64,000 nt of DNA from Brienomyrus brachyistius (Eukaryota > Chordata > Actinopteri > Osteoglossiformes > Mormyridae). Every line of letters starts with the position of its first letter. Within the stretch, counting starts at the first letter, position 1. The stretch spans positions 5,137,001-5,201,000 of the forward strand of contig NC_064554.1 of the NCBI RefSeq assembly GCF_023856365.1. Direction: 5' to 3'. Made by a program: the position numbers and the translations under genes. The notes below the pieces were generated by a model. It had not been told where the DNA came from, searched no databases, and worked only from the letters and a program-made list of their open reading frames with translations. Below, in pieces: positions 55,080-64,000 of this stretch.

Positions 55080-56630
55080 TCTATATAGGTCTAGTTTATC
55101 CACATAGATAAAAAAAATAAATAAAAGTCCCAATAGCGGGTGTTATGCCGAAAAGGCATGTCGTTCTCGGGAGCGCGCACAACCCAAAACAGCGAAAGGA
55201 AAGCTATTGTAAGGCTTTTGTAAGGTGTGAAAATAATAATTTCTGTTTAAGTAATCGTGTTTTGTTAAAACAACAGGCACGAATATAACTCTTATTATTT
55301 GTCATTTTTATGTATTATTATGTGTGTTTGTATGTCTAAGCGATGTTTTGCTCTATGTTATTTAAGGCTCCTGAGACAAATTCCCCCTTGGGGCAATAAA
55401 GGTTTCATTCATTCACATCCTATTAGCTGGTTGTGTGGTGATGGCATAGTCAAATTCTAGGCTGTCCTTTAACTTAAAACTTAAGCTTTAAACGCACTAA
55501 TTAACTGTTTCATCCCCAGAAACACAGCAGTAATTAATGTCCATTGTAAGAAGAATGACTCGAATTTTCTCTGCTGTTATACCTGTTAGAGGAGGTTACT
55601 TTGATGAATCAAAGATATAACATGCATTATCTTGCTAATAAAGGTACTCAAATGGGGAACATACTGTAAATTTATTTGTTAGCAAAGAAAATTCCGTGTA
55701 TTTTTTAAGTAAAAGTTAAGTAGCATGCAAATGTGTGCGCAAAAACGTTTGACTGGTAGTGTGTGCATGCATCAGATGTACAGTAACACTTGTCACGAAG
55801 AAAAACATAAATTTGTGGTTCAAGTTTTTAAAATGTCGAGGTCTTTGTTATAATGTATGGCTAAAATAGTGTTGCACCACACAGCTCGGATAACACTTAC
55901 TTATCCCCAAACTGTATTAAAAAAACATGCTTGATGTTGGGGGTCAGTGCAAATATAATGTAACAAAATACTAGTATTTAAAATATTTAAAACACTTAAA
56001 CTACGTAAATGTACTACTTTCTGTCTTTTTAAGAATCTTCATTACCAGGCTTACTGACTTCTAAATGTGGCATATCACTGGCTTTGGCTAGATGCAAGTA
56101 AATCACGTGACACAAAATGTTGGGCTCAGTTTTCTCGTTGTGAATTAACATTATTTTCCCGTGACCAGTAATCCAATGAAAGTAGCTGCTTTGATGCGCG
56201 GTACAAATTGCCTTAAGGTAAAGTATGCAGTAAGATATACTATCAGATATTGCTCACTAAATACGACAGAAAAAAATAGAGCGAACATATTCTTACTATA
56301 AGGTTTACTTATAACTTAATTCTATAACTAGTACAAATGCAATCTTTACTAGTAAGAATATGAATTCAAGATATCTACAATGCAGTTCTTGTAAAATTGA
56401 TCATCTTTAATAGTAAGAACTCCATTTTTACAAGTAAGAATTCGTATTATAGAACTCTATAATTCATTTTTTACTAATAATATATTCCCATTGTATTTCG
56501 GCCTCACATATTCCAAATTAAATTTTCACTAGTAATAAGTCGTATTGTGGAGCTCTGTAATTCAGTTCTTACTAGTAAGAATTCCAAGCCCACATTCCAT
56601 AAGTAGCCTAAGTAATGGGTAACAAGGTGT
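55080..56630. other. intergenic between alpha 1 and beta 2
   Basis: No gene. AT-rich. A SINE-tail-like 'CTTGGGGCAATAAAGG' lies near 55388-55403. A stretch at 56290-56600 repeats TAGTAAGAAT/TTCTTACT motifs in both orientations, so it may be a decayed palindromic repeat. Confidence 0.4.
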
Positions 56631-56636
56631 TTTCAA

Positions 56637-57045
56637 GATCCATCCATCCATTTATTGAAACTGTCATGCCCGGCTCGTCCGCTCCTCCTGTGTGCCACGC
56701 CCCCTGATTACCCACGTGTTTTCTCCCGATTGTACCCAGCTGTATCTAGTTCATTTGCTCAGTCCTGTGTATTTCAGTCCGTGTCTTACCTGAGTCCTTC
56801 GTCCGTCATTGATGTTAGTCTGCGTCCAATGTTCCCCGGCTCCCCGAAGCCCGATTAAACCCTCGTTTACCCCGATTCCTGCCTGCCTGCCTATTTTGGA
56901 TCGCTCGCGCTCCCTGAGCGATCTTCAGTCCAGCCCGTCCTGCACTTCGCGTGACAGAAACCGCTTATGCTGTTCAGTATCGCGAGGGTACGGAACCCAT
57001 CCCTGAGGCTACGGGCGCGAGGCGGATCCGGAGAGCGCCCTACCA
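56637..57045. mobile_element. SINE 3' fragment split by a solo LTR
   Basis: 'CCATCCATCCATTTATTGAAAC' left of the LTR and 'GAAACCGCTTATGC' … 'GGGCGCGAGGCGG' right of it together give the 3' part of the same SINE family, on the minus strand. The LTR interrupts it. Confidence 0.7.
56662..56956. mobile_element. Solo LTR with 5-bp target duplication
   Basis: A 295-bp insert beginning TGTCATGCC and ending GCGTGACA, so the termini are TG…CA with TGTCA/TGACA inverted ends. It is flanked by GAAAC at 56657-56661 and 56957-56961. No internal coding region, primer site or second LTR is present, so it is a recombination remnant of an LTR retrotransposon or endogenous retroelement. The host SINE is recognisable on both sides. 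The family is not determined. Confidence 0.85.
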
Positions 57046-57049
57046 AGCA

Positions 57050-57705
57050 AAAGTACTTAAATTTTACCAAATGTTGGTCGAAATTAGAAGCATTTAGACG
57101 CATTGTTTTCACAAAGCTGAAAATTTTATACCGTGCAAGTCCGCTAATTGATGCTCTCCGGTGTTTTATAGTTTCATTATTATTTTCTGTATGTATATTA
57201 CAGTACTGTACTTAATGTCTTGCCTCTCCCCTATAACTACCGAGATCCGTTCACTTTGTCCCAAATGCAATTCGACGGATATATGTATATTTAAATTTAT
57301 TTGCAAATACGATGCTTTATTATTTTTTTTGTTAGTTTAGTGTAAATTTGCAATAAAATAGCGCTCTTCATTATGAATTTTTTACTTTCTTACTTATGTG
57401 CCATGTTTAGAGTTTACTCATTACTTACTTCTCAATTTTTAATTTTCGTAATGATATTTTAGAATTGTGTCGGTTATTTTAATTCCGGGTAGAAGAACTA
57501 TTATGCCTACTATAATCGGACGTTAGTATTTATGTATGATCACATAAAGACATCTACACCATCACCACTGCACATATACACCACGTATTAAATCGTGACG
57601 AAAGTTGCTTTTGATGTAATTTTTATTTTTCAAATCCAGTCACACAGTGATCCATCAGAACATGTGGCCGGCTGTATTCTGCATTTTCGGTGAGGAGAGC
57701 AGTTG
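57050..57705. other. intergenic, downstream of beta 2
   Basis: No gene. A minus-strand AATAAA (TTTATT at 57622-57627) is placed to end the beta 2 transcript. Confidence 0.5.
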
Positions 57706-57710
57706 TGCTT

Positions 57711-58438
57711 TTAGTGGTACTGCCTGCCGAGGGCGGAAACGACCACAGCAAGGAACTTCTGGAAGGCTTCCTGCACATCAGCGTTGAATACAGAGGGTCC
57801 CAACTTGGCAGCCACGCACACGGTGATGCAATCGGACAGAAGCTGAAGGAGGAAAAAGATACACGTTTTAAAAACTAGTAAAGACCTTTATAATACACTG
57901 TGCAGTCAGTGGTGTTTAACGGGATGCTTGCGCGTTATCAATATCAAGATACACTGGTCAAGCATACACCAGCTTGCATTGCACTTACCCTGAAGTTATC
58001 AGGGTCGACATGGAGTTTATCGGAGTGCATCACACTCAGATCATTGTAGACTGCCTTGATGTTATCCATGTTCTTCACAGCTTTGTCCAATGCACCCATT
58101 ACGACCCTTCCATGCGCGGCTACTTTGGCATTGCCCAAGATGGCAGCGGGACTGGAAAGATTACCGAAGGAACTGAAGTACCTCTGAGTCCAGGGGTACA
58201 CGATCAGGGTCCTGAATGACACAGGGAATCACAGTAAGCACGCATGTACAATTACGGAAGTCATGCAGTCACATGGAGTAATTCGAGCCACAACTGTCTG
58301 AGAACGTATATTTAAGATTAATCGCGTTTTTCACTGAATACAGTACCTGGATAAAGCCTGGGGTCCGATTTCGTCGGGGCTCAATTTTCCCCACAGGGAG
58401 ACGATGGCAGCACGCTCAGCTTCAGTCCATTGCACCAT
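57711..58438 (-). CDS. hbb: Beta-type haemoglobin chain 2 (Root-effect-type residues)
   Basis: Exons 58347-58438 (92 nt), 57989-58211 (223 nt) and 57711-57842 (132 nt) give 148 aa. Motifs are '[18 protein letters not shown]', '[15 protein letters not shown]', distal His in 'KVAAHGRVV' and proximal His in '[17 protein letters not shown]'. F9 is Ser and the C-terminus is 'ALGRQYH', keeping His HC3. In fish beta chains Ser F9 plus His HC3 are the classical residues linked to strong pH-dependent oxygen release (Bohr and Root effects). Exon 3 is one codon longer than in beta 1 ([10 protein letters not shown]), a known fish variant. AATAAA at 57622-57627 on the minus strand. It pairs divergently with alpha 2, 2.08 kb between start codons. 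Confidence 0.97.
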
Positions 58439-58520
58439 CTTGAAATTTTTAGATTTCTGGAAATTCTTATAAAAAGCTCTCCAAAAAAGATTGTCTTATT
58501 AACTGGGCTCGGAGATGCAC

Positions 58521-58573
58521 TTTATATTTATTCTGCTTACTCCGCCCTACGAAAAATCCGACGAAACGATTGG
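58521..58573 (-). promoter_or_regulatory. Beta 2 core promoter
   Basis: On the minus strand a CCAAT box (58569-58573, ATCCAATCG) and a TATA-like AATATAAA (58521-58528) lie about 85-135 bp upstream of the start codon. A GGGCGG GC/CACC-type box (near 58544) sits between them. Confidence 0.7.
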
Positions 58574-58679
58574 ATGAATTACACGAGGCAGCAAGTTTTG
58601 GTCACCTGTTACGAGATCGGCGCCGTGCCAATTGATAGAGCATTCGGGAAACACCTAAATATATGAATTTGAAAATATG

Positions 58680-60355
58680 TTATTTAAAAGTAAATAAAAT
58701 CGTACATTTATTAACAAATATAAAAACTGTATTTTATAAAGTTCAGAATTTAACTGCAATTGAGGTTACGACAATAAAATTCGAACATTTACAAATAGGC
58801 TTATATATATGTGCGCTGGTTTAAAAGAAAAACTCTCTCAAAAAACCTGTTTGGATACAAGCCCATTAAAATTATTATGCTTAATGAAAACTCTTTATCT
58901 TTAAATTCAGAGAGGTTCCACCCTGTGTATGTTTTACAATTTCTGGGATTTTAATGATTAACAGTAATGTCAGTTGGCCACTGTTTGTTAATGTTGTCAG
59001 AAATTGATAAGCAATTTTTAATTTCACGTTGCACACTCCCTTTAATTTCTACGCCATGCATGTTTTATTTATATACATTCTCTCATATATTTTTGCAGTT
59101 TTAAAACACATTTAATTCGCCTATTTTAGTAACTCAATAAAAATTAAATATTCTTGAATATTTTCAAAAATATTTTTAACTGCTTTATATAAGCAGTCCT
59201 TGTAGGGGGCTGCTTAACAACGTTGATTTTACTTTTGTTTTAAATTAACAAATGTCTTCACGTCACAAAAGATACGGATGTTGGGTTTTTCTTGTTTCTT
59301 GTTTTCTGGACAATCTAAGCACCGAACCTTATATTGTAGCAAAAATAAATATTCTTTAATTTAATTCATGCACACTCACTCCGCACACTGCATTTTGACA
59401 TTTACACGTCCATTTATATATTTTTATGTTAATTTATGCATGCATGCATTTTTTCATCGGTACACAAATCTATGCTTTCTGTACTGTAACATCGCTATTT
59501 TATATATATATTTATGTATCCTTCATATGCTTGTCTACTGTTAAATTGTTTTTCTTTTTGCAGCATCTCTCGATGAAATTATTAATTTCATCGTGTATAT
59601 GGACATATGACAAGGAATTCTTTGAATTTTGAGTCTTGTTTTTTATCTGCAACTTTGTTTCGTGAGTATTTCATGTTCAGAGTTTACGCATTCGACTGAA
59701 TTCGACTTGCGGAATCCTGAAACGTGCCGAATTTCGATATTTCTATGCATTGTTTCAGGCGTAGACACACATGCTGAAGAAACATGATTCAAAAGTTTAA
59801 TAACATGTTTTTCAAAGCAAATTGTTACAAACATATGAACTCCAAACAACACATTTTAAGCACAAGAAGAAGAATGGTAATTCTTTCTAATTAAAAACTT
59901 TAAGCATACATAGCAATACATATCTAGGCTACACATAATTACATTTGGCAGTTATTATTTCTAGCAACGGCGCAGGAGATAATTTGATATTGTCGCGGGG
60001 GGCACATAAACTAATATAGTTTAAATACAAAGGTATATTTATTAGGGGGATGAATGAATCCCAGTTCCTATGCTTTAGATTGTTACACATTTTTACAAGA
60101 CTTTTTGTTATTTTTGTCACGTTTGTTTTTGCTGTCCATGAAATACAGAGAAATATTTTTTTTATCTTTATTTGTACTATTATATTATAAATTATATACA
60201 TTTTTTAAATGATTAGTCCTTTTATTGGTGGCCTTTCGCAACATTGTTCTACCGAAATTATTAACATTTAAGGCATTCGTACTTAAGTAAAATATTTTTG
60301 AAAGTTACATTAGATTTAAGATGATAAGCAAATTAACGAATAGTTGAAGTACCGC
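58680..60355. other. beta 2/alpha 2 divergent intergenic region
   Basis: AT-rich, with no coding sequence or clear repeat recognised. Confidence 0.5.
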
Positions 60356-60369
60356 CTCATTCTCCTGAT

Positions 60370-60434
60370 ATGCAAATTAGGGGCGTGATTTGGACCCAAC
60401 ATCTGGGTGTGCATGTATTCGGTGAGTATAAAGG
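60370..60434 (+). promoter_or_regulatory. Alpha 2 core promoter with octamer
   Basis: A perfect octamer ATGCAAAT (60370-60377) lies upstream of CACCC-type TGGGTGTG and a strong TATA box (TATAAAGG, 60427-60434). The start codon is 87 bp downstream. Confidence 0.75.
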
Positions 60435-60520
60435 AAGGGGCTCCGTCTGCGACACCACCAAAAATTGTTATTCTTCTAATTCTATCCGAGCGCTTTTGAA
60501 ATATCTAAGAAGACGCGACA

Positions 60521-61342
60521 ATGAGTCTCTCAGCCAAAGACAAGTCCACAGTTAAGGCTTTCTGGAGCAAAGCCAGCGGAAAGGCCGACGAAATCGGTGC
60601 TGAGGCACTGGGCAGGTGAGCTTAATTGCGTCTGCAATTTGCAAAGATTCTCATGCGTTTTATTATTCGGTATTATTTTTGGTAACCGTCTTAGGCGACG
60701 ACTAGGTCACGTGTTTACTTATATAGCTAATATATACATAATAATTACATAATATGTCCCACTGACGTATGCAGGAAATAATCTAAATTAAGAATGATGA
60801 TTAAAAAAATAAATCTGTAGCAAACGGGGGTAATCGCAATAGAAGAAGGGTCCACTGTTACTAGAAATAACTCATCTTTCTTATTTTTGCTTTTTGTTTC
60901 CCCCAACCAGAATGCTTTCCGCCTACCCCCAGACGAAGACTTACTTCGCCCACTGGGCTGACCTGAGCCCCGGATCCCCTCAGGTGAAGAACCATGGAAA
61001 GACCATCATAGCAGCAGTCTCCGATGCCGTCGCTAAAATAGACGACCTGCAAGGTGCCTTGAGCAGCCTCAGCGAGCTGCACGCTTTCAAACTGCGGATC
61101 GATCCGGCCAACTTCAAGGTAAGCGAAGGACAAATTATGTCGTAAGAATGAGAACTTGACCGTCCGCAAACATGGGCAGTCTCATACATTTCGCTGTGTT
61201 TACTTTCTTACAGATCCTGAACCACAACCTCATCGTATGCTTCGCCTTGTTCTTCCCGGCTGACTTCACTCCTGAGGTTCACGTGTCAGTTGACAAGTTC
61301 TTGGCGAATGTGGCTCTGGGTCTTTCTGAGAGATACCGCTAA
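60521..61342 (+). CDS. hba: Alpha-type haemoglobin chain 2
   Basis: Exons 60521-60615 (95 nt), 60911-61118 (208 nt) and 61214-61342 (129 nt) give 143 aa with matching phases. Motifs are '[18 protein letters not shown]', '[18 protein letters not shown]', distal His in 'VKNHGKTII', proximal His in '[14 protein letters not shown]' and the end 'LSERYR'. It is the haem-binding alpha subunit, expected partner of a beta chain in red cells. Exon structure is identical to alpha 1 but the proteins differ at many sites, so the duplication is not recent or they evolved under different demands. AATAAA at 61391-61396. Confidence 0.97.
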
Positions 61343-61399
61343 ATTTCTTTGGATGTCACTCCAGCGCAGCAAAGCGCATGAATAAGAATCAATAAAACT

Positions 61400-62235
61400 C
61401 ACAGAGAATCAATTGCAGTATTGTCTTTTGTCTGTGTAATTCCACAATTCATCATATATTTAACGTACTTACAGTTACATGACAGTGTAATGCCTGTGTT
61501 TATTATAGACTTAGAAAAGTAAACTAAAATATTGGACAAATATATCTAAATAATAAAAAACAAAAGCAAAGTAGCGAACAACAGTAAGTTGATTTCGAAT
61601 AAGATGAATAAAGAACAAGTTCAAACACACTACATATAAATCCAGGGTAAAGTAGCACGAGTGTATTACCTTCATGCTAGAAACGAGAAAGAAGCTGCAT
61701 TTATGAAACACTTTTGTCATGGATAGCCCACTCTGACGTATCTGGCGTGACACTCATGGCACGTGCACGCTATCAGACTCTTCTTACGGCAAGTTTATTA
61801 TTCCATTATAAACCTAAAATTAGCTACATCCAAAGCGCGGGAAGGGATAGTTTGCAAACCTATATAGACTGTTTACAAGGTAATGAAACTCCTACATAAC
61901 ACGTCAATGCGTGTGCAGACTTGCCTATAGAATTGGAAATCTCATGCCAGCCAGCTGCCAAAAGTTGGCAACCCGAGGTATGCAGCATTTTAAAATATAA
62001 ATTTAAGTTGAGTTCCCCACGAGCGAGTTTAAGTTAAACGTGTAAATAAGAATAAAATCATTTTCTTGCAGTCTTCTTTATCGAAGGATTGAAAGACAGC
62101 GCCTGATAAAGCACAACGCCCCCCTCCCGAGGGGCGGCGGTTTGAGGTCTTCACCCATTTAAGGGGATCCAGGGGGTTGTATTGGTCGGCTTTGGTTATG
62201 GGGGGGGAGGGGAATCTGAAACATAAATAAGAATT
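61400..62235. other. gene-free stretch downstream of alpha 2
   Basis: No gene recognised. A small CpG-richer patch (CCTCCCGAGGGGCGGCGG) lies near 62122. Confidence 0.4.
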
Positions 62236-62242
62236 TGCAATA

Positions 62243-62622
62243 TACTGTCATATGAAAAAAAATGTACAACTCATCGAATATTTAGTTCTTTCTTAAGAAA
62301 TATCAACATATTGGACATCCTCACATCCATTACTGCATGTTTAAAATGCCTAGAATTAGATCGTCTTGCAGCGCATCAGGTGAAAATGATTAGAACATCG
62401 TTACAGAGCTTTTTGCTGGAGCCTGTCTTATTTAAACCACAGCCATTTAGTTAGATTTGCTCTTGATTGTTGAAGCGAGTGGTATCACCACGGTGAAATC
62501 CAGAAAGCTCTCCGAGGCCATCTGAAAGAAGATTGTAGGTGCATATGAGTTGATATGTTGATATTTCAAAATAAAGCACTAAATATTTAATGGGTGTCCT
62601 ATTTTTTTCCACATGACTGTAC
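62243..62622 (+). mobile_element. Internally deleted Tc1-type element (MITE-like)
   Basis: TACTGTCATATGAAAAAAA at the left pairs with the right end TTTTTTCCACATGACTGTA (inverted), flanked by TA. The interior near 62490-62550 keeps the start of a Tc1 transposase (…KALRG-type 'KLSEAI*KKIVGAYE' with the ATG mutated to ACG), then skips to the far end. Most of the gene is deleted. Size is about 380 bp. Confidence 0.8.
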
Positions 62623-62639
62623 ATATAGCGAAATTACAG

Positions 62640-64000
62640 AGCCAATACTTCCCAGCACCAATCATCTACATAGACGAGTCATTCGACGTGCTTTAGAAAG
62701 AAAGGCGATATGAAAAAGTGCATGAAGTGAAACATGTAAGAACATATATCGAAACTGACAATGAGCCAGTAACATCAATTATGTGAAATCGGTAGAGATT
62801 AAAATAGTTTTAGGGACATAAACGTAGTGACAATTGGCTGGAGAATCCACCCGCATCCATGACACAAATCACGTCCTGGTGAGGGCGGGAGGGCCTGGGG
62901 CTAGAGCCTATCCCTGGCAGTTAAATCACAAGACAGGGGAACGTCCGTGTACTAATATCTAATACAATTACAATTATAGTAAGATCTCAGTCAACATGGT
63001 CAAAATCAAGTACAGATCGCAAAGTCGCATCGAGCAGGATTAGGGGATAAAGTTCATTCGCAAAGGTCCCAGCAACAGCAGTCAATCTATGTGAAGAAAA
63101 ACCAAGAATAAGAAGCTTAATGCTTTGAAATGAAATGAACAGGTGTTGATCATTGTTTCTTTTCCGAATATGCAGGCAATAAAATCCATGCATGTTCAAC
63201 GCTTTGATTGGCGCATCATCAAAAGTCCGCCAAACAGTAAAATTTTGAAAAAACATGGCCACCGCCAGGTGGCGCTATTCATTCAGGAACGACCCACGTC
63301 CTTCTTGGGCTTTGGATCTTACTGTATCTTTGAAGACATTTACATTACACTCGCTCCAGGAAGTCTCAGAAATTATACAAAATAAATTATGAAGCCTCCA
63401 TAACAGCCACATTTAAGTCTTATGATTTCCTTGCTTCGGGCAATACGACGGGAAGAATGGATTATTTCTTTGCTACGTGAACCTTCATGTTGAAATCTCA
63501 GCTCTGTTCTCCATATTATGGAAATATCACATAGAGGACTACTTCAGAAAAGGTGGTTTGTATTCTCTGCTTCCTCGTCTTGCTTTTACTCACAGCACAG
63601 ACAACAGGGTAGATTTTGTTTAATAAGCATATATACAAGACTCACTCTACCGCTTACTCAAACGAAAACGTCACTTAAAACAGAAAACGCACTGTAGGTA
63701 ATAAACTCACACACAAAGATCATGGTCGTAAAGTCAAATATATAAGGGCATGTTATTTTTGGTACATTACACCTTACAGGTTAACAAATCAATATAATCA
63801 TATAATGTAAAATATTATGACGGATGAGGACATATAATTCAACATTTCATTTTACGTTTACAAACATTTGTTTATCATCCGATTTTGTCCAAAGCGACGT
63901 ATAGGGTCCGACATCACAAGCACGCAGCTGCCAGAGAGACGACTTCAGTCCAAGCTCAGATGGGCGGGATTTGATGGTGTTATGCCGTGCCCACTTTGTA
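62640..64000. other. gene-free right end
   Basis: No coding exon recognised. Further globin genes, if present, lie beyond the window. Confidence 0.4.
63262..63277 (+). promoter_or_regulatory. Strong CTCF-like motif right of the globin genes
   Basis: CCGCCAGGTGGCGCTA is an almost ideal CTCF core. It lies 1.9 kb downstream of the alpha 2 stop codon and could bound the globin domain. Confidence 0.55.

Overview
The window is nuclear DNA from a ray-finned (teleost-type) fish. It contains the MPG–NPRL3 ('MN') globin locus: mpg (+) and nprl3 (-), followed by two beta-globin and two alpha-globin genes that alternate and sit in opposite orientations. Genes are split by short introns with vertebrate splice signals, and alpha and beta genes are intermixed, as is usual in fish. 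The repeat content (L2-like LINE, tRNA-derived SINEs, Tc1 and Harbinger relics, minisatellites) also fits a fish. I cannot name the species.

Layout. 1-23.6 kb: no recognisable protein gene. It holds a decayed Tc1 element (1.37-2.28 kb), a long-terminal-inverted-repeat element (2.28-3.42 kb), a 39-bp minisatellite (4.44-4.78 kb), a ~1.74-kb 37-bp minisatellite with a 121-bp higher-order repeat (8.0-9.8 kb), and an orphan CpG-rich promoter-like segment (11.64-11.93 kb). 23.67-33.39 kb: a complex composite structure. Two copies of one element carrying an integrase-like reading frame lie in inverted orientation about 3 kb apart. The space between them holds a tandem array of palindromic 254-bp units and a two-exon fragment of a Brachyury (tbxt) gene with its intron kept. 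The left copy was later hit by an L2-like LINE with an open 777-aa reverse transcriptase frame and by a SINE; the right copy preserves both empty sites. 33.7-36.1 kb: mpg, three coding exons, 271 aa. 37.5-47.1 kb: nprl3, thirteen coding exons, 581 aa. One of its introns carries a compact NF-E2/GATA/CACCC cluster (43.16-43.32 kb) that looks like the fish counterpart of the mammalian HS-40/MCS-R2 alpha-globin enhancer. 51.0-61.4 kb: beta1(-), alpha1(+), beta2(-), alpha2(+), that is, two divergent beta/alpha pairs. 61.4-64 kb: no gene; one deleted Tc1-type element and a strong CTCF-like motif.

How it fits together. mpg (DNA base-excision repair) and nprl3 (GATOR1 subunit) are housekeeping genes. 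In this synteny nprl3 probably also hosts the distal erythroid enhancer for the globins. Each beta promoter faces an alpha promoter, an arrangement suited to balanced expression. The two beta chains differ at the residues that set pH sensitivity: beta2 has Ser F9 and C-terminal His, beta1 has Asn F9 and C-terminal Tyr. The pairs may therefore encode pH-sensitive and pH-insensitive haemoglobins. The most unusual system is the 9.7-kb inverted-repeat composite next to mpg, with its captured developmental-gene exons.
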